A stretch of DNA of 7,777 nt from Alphaproteobacteria bacterium (GTDB lineage Bacteria; Pseudomonadota; Alphaproteobacteria; Micropepsales; Micropepsaceae), in assembly GCA_947455695.1 (NCBI GenBank), contig CANGRN010000046.1:1-7777 (forward strand). The letters are read 5' to 3'. The translations under genes were made by a program, and so were the position numbers. Position 1 is the first letter of the stretch; every line of letters starts with the position of its first letter. The notes under the pieces are model-generated. The model was not told the DNA's origin and did not search any database. It saw only the letters and a program-made list of their open reading frames with translations. Positions 1 to 6,381 of this stretch are shown here, piece by piece.

Positions 1-702
1 GAATTCGGGATCGGAAATCAGCGCGCCGGCGCGCGCGGCCATGCCCAGGCCTTCGCCGCGCGACTCCAGCGGATTGGTGGTGACGGCATACAGTGCGCCC
101 AGACCGCCGGTCGCCAGTATCACGGCGCGGGCGCGGAACAGGATCAATCGCGCCCCGGCGCCGATGCCCGAGCGGGCGAAGATGCCGGTGACACGGCCGT
201 TTTCCATCGCCAGTTCGACGGCATGGAATCCTTCCAGCAAGGTGATGTTGCCCGCTTCATTGGCGCGCGCGGCCAGGGTGGCGGAAATTGCCGCGCCGGC
301 GCCGTCACCCTTCACATGCACGATGCGGGGCATGGAGTGGGCGGCCTCGCGGCCGACCGCGAGGCTGCCGTCGCCGTTGCGGTCGAACGGCGCGCCGAAG
401 CCCACCAAGTCCTCGATGCGGGCAGGGGCTTCCTGCGCCACCAGGTCCACGATGCGCGGATCGCAAAGCCCTGCGCCCGCCACCATCGTGTCATGGGCAT
501 GGGACTGCCAGGTGTCGCCTTCTCCCACCGAGGCGGCGATGCCGCCCTGCGCCCAGGCGCTGGAGCCGGACAGTCCGGGGCGGGTGCCCGCCAGCACGAT
601 GCTGGGCATGGGCGACAGCTTCAGGGCGGTGAATAGCCCGGCGATGCCGGCGCCCAAGATCAGCGCGCCATCAGTCTCGACGATGTTGTCGATGCGGGTC
701 AT
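1..702 (-). CDS. nadB: L-aspartate oxidase NadB, N-terminal part, cut by the window edge
   Basis: FAD-dependent oxidase that turns L-aspartate into iminoaspartate, which NadA condenses with dihydroxyacetone phosphate to make quinolinate. The frame is open from ATG 702 to the window edge (234 residues; the family is usually about 510-540), so the C-terminal half is missing. Seen: the dinucleotide-binding GAGIAG at residues 17-22, the family signature SSAWAQGGIAA at 47-57, GREAAHS at about 117-123 (its Glu corresponds to the active-site Glu of E. coli NadB), ATGG at 207-210 and TTNP at 218-221. The sequence stops at DPEF, just before where the family's QFHPT motif is expected. The start lies one base after the nadA stop (TGACATG), so translation is probably coupled to nadA; only a weak ribosome site (GGTGAAG) is visible. 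Identity is near certain; nothing looks broken within the visible part. Confidence 0.96.
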   Translation of the reverse strand, partial: MTRIDNIVETDGALILGAGIAGLFTALKLSPMPSIVLAGTRPGLSGSSAWAQGGIAASVGEGDTWQSHAHDTMVAGAGLCDPRIVDLVAQEAPARIEDLVGFGAPFDRNGDGSLAVGREAAHSMPRIVHVKGDGAGAAISATLAARANEAGNITLLEGFHAVELAMENGRVTGIFARSGIGAGARLILFRARAVILATGGLGALYAVTTNPLESRGEGLGMAARAGALISDPEF

Positions 703-703
703 G

Positions 704-1717
704 TCAGAGCTTCACCGCCAGCATGCGGTCGATCGGGGCTTTCGCCCGCGCCGCGATTTCGGCCGGCACGGTCACTTCGAAGGTCATGGTCTGCAAGCTG
801 TGCAGGATGCCGTTCAGGGTGATGCGCTTCATGTGCGGGCACAGGTTGCAGGGCCGCACGAACTCGACCTGCGGATACTCCACCGCGACATTGTCGCTCA
901 TCGAGCATTCGGTCACCATCACCACGCGCTGCGGCTTGTGGGCGCCGACATAGTTGATCATCGCGGCGGTCGAGCCGGCGAAATCGGCTTCTGCCACCAC
1001 TTCGGGCGGGCATTCGGGATGGGCCAAAACCACGATACCGGGATGTGCGGTGCGATAGTCGCGGATTTCCTGGGCGGTGAAACGCTCATGCACTTCGCAG
1101 GCGCCTTCCCAGGTGATGACTTTCACGCCGGTCTGGGCCGCGACATTGCGGGCCAGATACTGGTCCGGGATCATGATGACGGTATCGACGCCGAACTCCC
1201 GCGCGATGGACTCGACAACCTTCACCGCGTTGCCCGAGGTGCAGCAGATATCGCTTTCCGCCTTCACGTCAGCGGAAGTGTTCACATAGGTCACCACCGG
1301 CAGGCCGGGATATTTCTGCTTGAGCAGCCGCACGTCCGCGCCGGTGATCGAGGCGGCGAGGCTGCAGCCGGCTTCCATGCTGGGGATCAGCACGGTCTTT
1401 TCCGGCGACAGGATCTTGGAGGTCTCGGCCATGAAGTGGACGCCGGCCTGGACGATGATCTTGGCGTCCGTGCGCGCCGCCTCGCGGGCCAGCGCCAGGC
1501 TGTCGCCCACAAAATCGCCCACGCAATGGAAGATTTCCGGCGTCATGTAATTGTGCGCCAGGATGACGGCATCCTTTTCGCGCTTCAGCCGGTTGATCTC
1601 GGCGATCACCGGGGCATAGGCGGGCCATTCGATCTTCGGGATGACACCCGAGACCTTGGCGTAGAGAGCTTCCGTGGCGCGTGCCACGTCGTCGCTATAG
1701 GCCAGTTCCAGTCCCAT
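704..1717 (-). CDS. nadA: Quinolinate synthase NadA
   Basis: Cytoplasmic [4Fe-4S] enzyme that condenses iminoaspartate with dihydroxyacetone phosphate to quinolinate, the second step of de novo NAD synthesis. The protein is 337 residues, normal for the family. Numbering from this start, the three predicted cluster ligands are C118 (in EAGCSLA), C207 (in WEGACEVH) and C293 (in CNLCPHM); their spacing of 89 and 86 residues fits known NadA proteins. Other family motifs are AHNYM at about 54-58, MAETSKIL at about 96-103, CTSGNA at about 159-164 and HPEC at 233-236. A longer frame begins at ATG 1744, but ATG 1717 is chosen because GGAGG sits five bases upstream of it, while the upstream ATG has no ribosome site and lies inside a palindrome. 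nadB follows after one base, so the two form an operon. Confidence 0.95.
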   Translation of the reverse strand: MGLELAYSDDVARATEALYAKVSGVIPKIEWPAYAPVIAEINRLKREKDAVILAHNYMTPEIFHCVGDFVGDSLALAREAARTDAKIIVQAGVHFMAETSKILSPEKTVLIPSMEAGCSLAASITGADVRLLKQKYPGLPVVTYVNTSADVKAESDICCTSGNAVKVVESIAREFGVDTVIMIPDQYLARNVAAQTGVKVITWEGACEVHERFTAQEIRDYRTAHPGIVVLAHPECPPEVVAEADFAGSTAAMINYVGAHKPQRVVMVTECSMSDNVAVEYPQVEFVRPCNLCPHMKRITLNGILHSLQTMTFEVTVPAEIAARAKAPIDRMLAVKL

Positions 1718-1722
1718 TCCGT

Positions 1723-1727
1723 CCTCC
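1723..1727 (-). promoter_or_regulatory. Ribosome binding site that decides the nadA start
   Basis: On the minus strand GGAGG is followed after five bases (ACGGA) by ATG at 1717. This is the best ribosome site seen in the window. It supports a nadA start nine codons downstream of the longest possible frame. Confidence 0.75.
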
Positions 1728-1736
1728 GACCGCATA

Positions 1737-1753
1737 ATACTCATTTCGAGTAT
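1737..1753. promoter_or_regulatory. 17-bp palindrome, candidate NadQ operator over the nadA promoter
   Basis: The plus strand reads ATACTC-ATTTC-GAGTAT, a perfect 6-bp inverted repeat around a 5-bp spacer, 20 bases upstream of the chosen nadA start. On the minus strand a possible promoter is TTGCAC (1766-1761), an 18-base spacer and a poor -10, GAGTAT (1742-1737), so the palindrome would cover the -10 region and a bound protein would repress. The neighbouring gene encodes a NadQ-like DNA-binding regulator, which makes it the natural candidate. The palindrome is seen directly; the binding protein and the promoter are inferred. Confidence 0.65.
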
Positions 1754-1764
1754 ATATGTGGTGC

Positions 1765-1790
1765 AAAAAACCCGGCCTTCAAGGAGCCGG
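1765..1790 (-). terminator. Probable intrinsic terminator between nadQ and nadA
   Basis: Read on the minus strand, CCGGC (1790-1786) pairs with GCCGG (1776-1772) across a nine-base loop, followed by G and six T residues (1770-1765). Two flanking A residues can also pair with T residues if one G is bulged. The stem is short but GC-rich and the T run is clear. It would end the tauE-to-nadQ transcript just upstream of the nadA promoter. Confidence 0.55.
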
Positions 1791-1800
1791 TTCGGGCTTT

Positions 1801-1817
1801 ATGCTACACACGAGCAT
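1801..1817. promoter_or_regulatory. Second, weaker palindrome of the same design
   Basis: The plus strand reads ATGCT-ACACACG-AGCAT. It has the same 17-bp overall length as the palindrome at 1737-1753 and matches it at 10 of 17 positions when both are read on the minus strand (common pattern ATRCTCG, five free bases, AGYAT). The flanks extend the dyad by two further pairs beyond one mismatch. The centres of the two sites are 64 bp apart, close to six helical turns. It lies in the nadQ-nadA gap, upstream of the terminator. It may be an auxiliary operator, or part of the nadQ mRNA tail. Confidence 0.4.
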
Positions 1818-1865
1818 TAAGGGGTCAAGAGTCGGAAACGCCACACTCAGACATATGTTTCATGC

Positions 1866-2798
1866 CTATGACGCTTTGCTGCGCCGCACACCCAGGCGGA
1901 CGCCAGGCGCGGGCCGCTCGCGCAGCACCACGCGGCGGAAGCGGAACAGTTCGGCAGGCCGCCCGCGCACCGGCGCATTGAACTTGCCGGTGCCTTCCAC
2001 CAGTCCCTGTTCGGCCACCAGGCGGCGGAAATTCTGCTTGTGCAGGCGAAGCCCCGCCAGCGCTTCCACCGCCCGCTGCAATTCCAGCAGGGTGAAGGTG
2101 GGCGCCATCAGCTCGAACACCACCGGGCGGTATTTCAGCTTGCCGCGCAGCCGCGCGATGGCGGTGGCAAGGATGCGGCGATGGTCATACAGCATGGGCG
2201 TTCCAAGGCTGGGGCCCTTGTTGGCTTTGCCGCTGTCGCGCCAGAACTCCTCCACCAGGCCGGCTTCATACAGAAGCTCGTAGCGTTCCAGCACGCGTTC
2301 TTCGTCCCAGCCTTCGCCGAAACAGACATTCACCCGCTCGCGCCGCAGTTCGGCGGTCTCGGCATTGGGCGCGTCCTTCACGAATTTCTTCAGCGCCGGA
2401 AGAATGGTGCTGTCGATCATGGCGGGCTTGGAGTCGCGCCAGTCTTCCCACGGAAAGTAATGATACCAGCCGCGCCATTCGGTTTCCGGCGCTTCCTTGC
2501 CCTTGCGGGTCAGCGCCAGATAGCCCACCGACACCACGCGCGGGCCGGCGGCGGATTCATGGCGGCCCTTGTCGCCGAACGTATAGAGCTGCTCGGTATA
2601 GCCCAGGTCGAAGCGGGTCTGTTCGCCCACCCATTTGCGCAGGCCCGATTCCAGGGTGCGCTGCTGCGCCGGATCGAAGGGGCCAAATGGCAGCGCATCG
2701 GCCGCGCCGTCATGCGCCACCACCAGCACGGAGGGACGCTCGCCTTCCACCGCCACGATGGCGGCGGACAATCCGATGGAAACCGTCTCCTTGCTCAC
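1866..2798 (-). CDS. nadQ: NadQ-like transcriptional regulator of NAD biosynthesis (Nudix-like domain plus winged helix)
   Basis: The 310-residue protein resembles the COG4111 family, named NadQ in alphaproteobacteria: a Nudix-like sensor domain joined to a winged-helix DNA-binding domain, predicted to regulate nadABC genes. Residues about 7-125 form the Nudix-like part (IGLSAAIVAVEG near the N-terminus, FGPFDPAQQ at 38-46). The place of the catalytic Nudix helix reads LRKWVGEQT (53-61) and lacks the paired glutamates, so hydrolase activity is unlikely. Residues about 234-290 carry the winged-helix signature seen in NrtR/NadQ proteins (TFTLLELQRAVEAL, HKQNFRRLV, GRPAELFRF). The start is GTG 2798, ten bases after the phosphatase stop, with only a weak GAGAA-like ribosome site, so coupled translation is likely. 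Adjacent nadA-nadB and the palindromes between them fit the role. The effector (probably an NAD-pathway metabolite) is not visible. Confidence 0.85.
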   Translation of the reverse strand: MSKETVSIGLSAAIVAVEGERPSVLVVAHDGAADALPFGPFDPAQQRTLESGLRKWVGEQTRFDLGYTEQLYTFGDKGRHESAAGPRVVSVGYLALTRKGKEAPETEWRGWYHYFPWEDWRDSKPAMIDSTILPALKKFVKDAPNAETAELRRERVNVCFGEGWDEERVLERYELLYEAGLVEEFWRDSGKANKGPSLGTPMLYDHRRILATAIARLRGKLKYRPVVFELMAPTFTLLELQRAVEALAGLRLHKQNFRRLVAEQGLVEGTGKFNAPVRGRPAELFRFRRVVLRERPAPGVRLGVRRSKAS

Positions 2799-2808
2799 TT
2801 TGTTTTTC

Positions 2809-3327
2809 TCACAGGCCCACCAGCGGAAAGGTTGTGGTGGTGCCTTCTTCCACGATCAGGGGCGGCCCCATGCTGTTCAGCGCCGCGATCATCTTGCCTT
2901 TGCGCCCCAGCGCATCATCGGCATGTTGCACCAGCAGGCGGTTGGGCTGGGCATGCGGCGCGCGCTGGCGCATGGCGCGCGCGATCTCGATTTCGCGGTC
3001 GGGCCCCAGCCGGTCGCACAGGATGGTGAAGGCCGATGCCATTGAGCGCGAGATCCCCGCCCAGCAATGGATCAGCAGCGGCTGGCTGGTGTCCCAGCTT
3101 CGCGAAAATTCCAGCAGCGTGTCGATATGCTGGCGCGCCGGCGGCGCGGTACCCGCGGCCGGGTCGACAATGTCGTTGACCCCAAGGCGCAGATGCATGG
3201 CGGCGGGAAAGCCCGCCGGGGTGTCGATCATGTGCTCGGGCGACAGCAGGCTGACCAGGTGCGACGGGGCATGGGCGGCGAGGGCGTCGGACAGGCTCGA
3301 CAGGGGGGCGACCAGCAGGCGGGGCAT
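2809..3327 (-). CDS. Tyrosine/dual-specificity-type phosphatase (COG5350-like)
   Basis: A 172-residue cytoplasmic protein with the cysteine-phosphatase signature HCX5RS: H87-C88-WAGIS-R94-S95. C88 would be the nucleophile and R94 the phosphate-binding residue. An aspartate in GVNDIVD (about residue 52) is a plausible general acid. No signal peptide or membrane segment is seen. The size and the LRLGVNDI and HCWAGISRS motifs fit the small COG5350 family common in alphaproteobacteria, whose substrate is unknown to me. The start at ATG 3327 has AGGGA four bases upstream. It lies 17 bases after the HD hydrolase and 10 before nadQ, so it is probably co-transcribed with both. The catalytic class is secure; the substrate could be a phosphoprotein or a small phosphorylated metabolite. 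Confidence 0.85.
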   Translation of the reverse strand: MPRLLVAPLSSLSDALAAHAPSHLVSLLSPEHMIDTPAGFPAAMHLRLGVNDIVDPAAGTAPPARQHIDTLLEFSRSWDTSQPLLIHCWAGISRSMASAFTILCDRLGPDREIEIARAMRQRAPHAQPNRLLVQHADDALGRKGKMIAALNSMGPPLIVEEGTTTTFPLVGL

Positions 3328-3344
3328 GGGGTCCCTTTTAACAG

Positions 3345-3944
3345 CTAATGAGCATAAAGCCGCTGGAATCTCCCCAGGAACAGCTCCTGGGCGTCCGCCG
3401 TGCTCAGGGGGGCCAGCCGGGGCGTTTTCAGCGCCTTGGGCGGGCTGCCGAACAGGCGGCGGGCCTCCGCCTCCTCGAAACCGGCCAGCTGGGTGGCCTC
3501 GTAATAGGCCGACAGGTGGTCCGCCCGCTTGAACAGGGTCTTGAGGACGGCGGGGACCTGGGCCGGCAGGCCGAACCGCAGGTGAATCGCTGCCTGAAGT
3601 CTTTCCTCCAAGGCTTTGTAATTGATGCCAACTGCGGCCTTGAAGGGGCTGATGAGGTCACCGACAACATATTCGGGGCTGTCGTGTAGCAGGGCCATCA
3701 GCCGGGCCTCCCGCGACAGGCGGGGCGACAGCTCCGCCACCAGCCGTTCCACCAGGACGCTGTGCTGGGCCACCGAGAAGGCGTGCGCTCCCCGGGTCTG
3801 GCCGTTCCAGCGCGCCACCCGCGCCAGGCCATGGGCGATGTCGCCGATCTCGATGTCCAGGGGGCTGGGCTCCAGCAGGTCCAGCCGCCGGCCGCTCAGC
3901 ATCCGCTGCCAGGCGCGTGGGGGGATGTTCTTGCGATCAGGCAC
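3345..3944 (-). CDS. HD-domain phosphohydrolase (YfbR/COG1896-like)
   Basis: A 199-residue soluble protein of the HD metal-dependent phosphohydrolase superfamily. The probable metal ligands are H61 (SVAQHSVLV), H87-D88 (ALLHDSPEY) and D142 (KRADHLSAYYEA), with E91 and D96 close to the HD pair as in YfbR-type 5'-deoxynucleotidases. The N-terminal block with MLSGRRLDLL and DIEIGDIAHGLARVARWNGQ is typical of the alphaproteobacterial branch, so a late start is unlikely. GTG 3944 is used: it overlaps the end of the TauE gene by eight bases, and no good ribosome site is seen, which suggests translational coupling. YfbR itself removes phosphate from deoxyribonucleoside 5'-monophosphates. A nucleotide substrate is a reasonable inference here but is not shown by the sequence. 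Confidence 0.85.
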   Translation of the reverse strand: MPDRKNIPPRAWQRMLSGRRLDLLEPSPLDIEIGDIAHGLARVARWNGQTRGAHAFSVAQHSVLVERLVAELSPRLSREARLMALLHDSPEYVVGDLISPFKAAVGINYKALEERLQAAIHLRFGLPAQVPAVLKTLFKRADHLSAYYEATQLAGFEEAEARRLFGSPPKALKTPRLAPLSTADAQELFLGRFQRLYAH

Positions 3945-4728
3945 TGAGCAGCCGGATGGCGACGACGGTGAGGGTCACGGCCAGCACGATGCGCAGCACG
4001 CGGTCGGGCAGGCGCGGCGCGTACAGGCTGGCCAGCATGATGCCGGGGAGCGAGCCGCAAAGCAGCGAGACCAGGACACCGGTATCGATGCCGCCGCTTG
4101 CAAAGTGTCCCATGCCCGCGACCAGGGTCAGCGGCACGGCATGGGCGATGTCCGAGCCGGCGATCCTGACCACCGGCAGTTCCGGATAGAGCAGCAGCAA
4201 TGCGGTAACCCCCAGCGCGCCGGCGCCCACTGAGGAAATCGTCACCAGCACACCCAGCAGCACGCCCGTGAGGATCGTGTAGGTGCGAGTCTGGCTGTCG
4301 CTCAGGACACCGACGCGTTGCGAATAGGTCGCCAGCAGGCGGCGACGGAACACCAGGGCCGCGGCGGTACAGATCAGCGCCACACCCAGAACTTTTGTAA
4401 CCAGCGCGCTATGGGCGGCCTGGTCCACATGCAGAAGGTACAGCATCCCCAGGGTGAGCAACGCTGCGGGAATGCTTCCCGATGCCAGCCGCCGCACAAT
4501 GCGCCAGTCGATGGTCTTGTTGAAACCGTGCACGAAGCTGCCGCCGGACTTGGTCACGCTGGCATAGATCAGATCGGTGCCCACGGCGGTCACGGGATTC
4601 ACCTGAAACAGCAGGATCAGCAGCGGCGTCATCAGCGAGCCGCCGCCCACGCCGGTCATCCCGACCAGGAAGCCGACGGCGAAACCGGAAAGCACGAAAA
4701 GGGGATGGATGGTCGCGAACAGGGCCAT
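3937..4728 (-). CDS. TauE/SafE-family membrane permease (COG0730)
   Basis: A 263-residue integral membrane protein with about eight hydrophobic segments (roughly residues 7-25, 32-45, 84-100, 108-127, 149-165, 168-181, 198-212 and 216-262, the last perhaps two). It shows the internal duplication of the TauE/SafE family: GMTGVGGGSL at 23-32 followed by AVGTDLIYA at 48-56, echoed by SSVGAGALG at 165-173 followed by IAGSDIAHA at 189-197. Family members have been linked to export of sulfite, sulfonates or other organic anions; the substrate here cannot be read from sequence. ATG 4728 is preceded by ACAAGAA, a poor ribosome site. It is the first gene of the minus-strand run and overlaps the HD hydrolase by eight bases. 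Family call is firm, function open. Confidence 0.88.
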   Translation of the reverse strand: MALFATIHPLFVLSGFAVGFLVGMTGVGGGSLMTPLLILLFQVNPVTAVGTDLIYASVTKSGGSFVHGFNKTIDWRIVRRLASGSIPAALLTLGMLYLLHVDQAAHSALVTKVLGVALICTAAALVFRRRLLATYSQRVGVLSDSQTRTYTILTGVLLGVLVTISSVGAGALGVTALLLLYPELPVVRIAGSDIAHAVPLTLVAGMGHFASGGIDTGVLVSLLCGSLPGIMLASLYAPRLPDRVLRIVLAVTLTVVAIRLLSA

Positions 4729-4998
4729 TTCTTGTTTTTTTCAAAAATATTTTGGCGGAGCCGCAATCAAACACAAAGTATCCTTTGGGACAATCGCAGC
4801 AGGCAAACTGCGCGTTTGATGAGCATTGAAGGCTTCGCAAAGCCCCAAAGCCCCGCGATTTTAACCGCCCTTCCATCAAGATTGACAAAAGCTGAACAGC
4901 GAGCCGAGCCGCGGGCCGGGGCGGCCGGTCTAACCTCAATTGGACATTCATATATTCCCGGTATCACGGGTGCGCAAACCAGGCCCAGACGCTTCCAC
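4729..4998. promoter_or_regulatory. Divergent intergenic region between the permease and histidine kinase genes
   Basis: This 270-base gap must hold the promoters of both divergent genes. Its left end is AT-rich and contains the perfect 10-bp palindrome AAAATATTTT (4744-4753) 16 bases from the permease start, then a CAAAG-TATC-CTTTG dyad (4774-4787). A small hairpin GGCTT-CGCA-AAGCC lies at 4831-4844. For the kinase, TTGACA at 4882-4887 has no good -10 partner; TTGGAC (4940-4945), 16 bases, TATCAC (4962-4967) is the better spaced candidate. None of these promoters is strong by eye. The kinase frame stays open leftwards through this gap, but no upstream start has a ribosome site and the translation there shows no domain. 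Confidence 0.45.
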
Positions 4999-6348
4999 AT
5001 GCCGCCCTTCATCGATCCGACGGAGAATGGGGACCGCAGCCGCTCGCCCGGCCTGGCGGCGGCGCTTGCCGTGTTCGTCTCCGGTCTGGTGGCGGGCCTG
5101 GGCTTTTCCGCCAATCTGGGTCGTCAGTATATCGCGGGCCTGGTGATCGTGGCGGCGCTGGGTTTCGCCCTGTCGCTGCTGCAGCGCGTGGCGGCCGATA
5201 CCCGCAAGCGCATCACGGCAGGGGAAGCCAGCTACCGCGCCTTCTTCGATCATGCCGTGGAAGGCATTTTCCGCACCACGGCGGAAGGCCATTATCTGGC
5301 GGTCAACCAGGCGCTGGCCGACATCTATGGCTATGACCGTCCCGAAGACCTGGTCACCGGCCTGACCGATATCAGCGCCCAGCTGTATGTGGACCAGCGG
5401 CGCCGCGACGAATTCCGCGCGCTGATGCAGGCCCATGACGTGGTGACCAATTTCGTGTCGGAAATCTATCACCGCTCGGGCCGCCGCATCTGGATTTCGG
5501 AAAATGCCCGCGCGGTGCGCGACTGGTCCGGCCAGATCCTCTGCTATGAAGGCACGGTCGAGGACGTCACCGAGAAATTCGAGCAGGAACGCGCCTTGCG
5601 CGTGGCGCTGCGCCAGGCCGAAATCGCCAACAAGATGAAGGCTGCCTTCCTGGCCGCCATGAGCCACGAACTCAAGACCCCACTGAATGCAGTGCTGGGC
5701 TTTTCCGAGATCATCCGCGACGAACTTCTGGGGCCCGTGGGGCATGAGGGCTACCGGGACTATGCCGGCGATATCCACAAGAGCGGCTCGCGCCTTCTGA
5801 CCGTCATCAATGACGTGCTGGATGTGTCGCGCCTGGAAGGCGGGCTTCTCACCATCGATGCGCGTCCCGAAAGTGTGGCTGACCTGGCGGATGCCGCCAT
5901 CGTCCAGGCGCGCGGCATCGCCCAGGACCAGCGTCCGATCCAGCTGGATGTGCCGGCCGACATGCCGATCCTGCATGTCGATCCGCGCCGCCTGTCCCAG
6001 GCGCTGGGCAATCTGCTGGCCAATGCGCTGAAGTTCACGCCCGAAAACGGCGAAGTGCGTTTCATTGCCCGCATGCAGCCGGACGGCAGCGTGCATCTGG
6101 TGGTGCAGGACACCGGCATCGGCATGGCCGAGGAAACCATCGCCGCGGCGCTGGAGCCGTTCCGCCAGCTGGACGGCAGTCTGGCGCGGCGCTTCGAAGG
6201 CGCCGGCCTGGGGCTCTCCATTTCCAAGGCGCTGGCCGAACTGCATGGCGGCGCGCTGAGCCTGGCCAGCGCGGTGGGCGAGGGTACCACCGTCACCATC
6301 CAGCTGCCTGCCAGCCGCGTGGGTTCGCGGGCTGTCAAGGTCGCCTGA
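4999..6348 (+). CDS. Membrane-anchored PAS-domain sensor histidine kinase
   Basis: The 449-residue protein has two membrane helices at about 19-38 and 45-62 with almost no periplasmic loop, then a PAS domain (about 77-193, from YRAFFDHAVEGIF to YEGTVEDVTE), a HisKA dimerisation domain with the phosphorylated H223 in MSHELKTPLN, and an ATPase domain. The ATPase boxes are N338/N342 in NLLANALKFTP, D371 in DTGIGM, FRQLDG at 388-393, and GAGLGLSIS at 401-409. The HisKA segment (FSEIIRDELLGPVG, INDVLDVSRLEGG) resembles PleC/DivJ-type alphaproteobacterial kinases. ATG 4999 is chosen because it begins just before the first membrane helix; its ribosome site is weak. The gene ends with tandem stops TGA TAA. 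No response regulator lies beside it, so its partner and signal are unknown. The hybrid receiver domain found in some relatives is absent. Confidence 0.92.
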   Translation: MPPFIDPTENGDRSRSPGLAAALAVFVSGLVAGLGFSANLGRQYIAGLVIVAALGFALSLLQRVAADTRKRITAGEASYRAFFDHAVEGIFRTTAEGHYLAVNQALADIYGYDRPEDLVTGLTDISAQLYVDQRRRDEFRALMQAHDVVTNFVSEIYHRSGRRIWISENARAVRDWSGQILCYEGTVEDVTEKFEQERALRVALRQAEIANKMKAAFLAAMSHELKTPLNAVLGFSEIIRDELLGPVGHEGYRDYAGDIHKSGSRLLTVINDVLDVSRLEGGLLTIDARPESVADLADAAIVQARGIAQDQRPIQLDVPADMPILHVDPRRLSQALGNLLANALKFTPENGEVRFIARMQPDGSVHLVVQDTGIGMAEETIAAALEPFRQLDGSLARRFEGAGLGLSISKALAELHGGALSLASAVGEGTTVTIQLPASRVGSRAVKVA

Positions 6349-6354
6349 TAAATC

Positions 6355-6381
6355 GCTTCAAGCCCCTTTTATGCTTCAAGC
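6355..6381 (+). repeat. Two copies of GCTTCAAGC upstream of queC
   Basis: GCTTCAAGC occurs at 6355-6363 and again at 6373-6381, an 18-base period, within the 61-base gap between the kinase and queC. Each copy is itself a short dyad (GCTT, C, AAGC). They may be a tandem operator near the queC promoter, or chance in a short spacer. No convincing promoter, terminator for the kinase gene, or preQ1 riboswitch is visible in this gap. Confidence 0.35.

Noticed and set aside
1..6. An EcoRI site (GAATTC) exactly at the window start
   Set aside because: It lies within nadB in frame and encodes conserved residues, so it is most likely chance, although a cloned-fragment boundary cannot be excluded.
41..1981. 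A 646-residue open frame on the plus strand opposite nadB and nadA
   Set aside because: It runs antisense to two certain genes, shows no domain, and is explained by high GC content and codon bias on the opposite strand.
2040..3029. Plus-strand frames of 329 and 281 residues opposite nadQ and the phosphatase
   Set aside because: Antisense shadows; the minus-strand proteins carry clear family motifs.
4882..4910. Perfect -35 box TTGACA as the kinase promoter
   Set aside because: There is no acceptable -10 element 16-18 bases downstream, where the sequence is GC-rich.
4318..4998. An N-terminal extension of the kinase frame reaching back into the permease gene
   Set aside because: The first part is antisense to the permease gene, the rest crosses the promoter region, and no start with a ribosome site or known domain is present before ATG 4999.
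4948..6246. A 432-residue open frame on the minus strand opposite the histidine kinase
   Set aside because: Histidine- and glutamine-rich, low-complexity translation typical of the antisense of GC-rich genes; the plus-strand kinase is certain.
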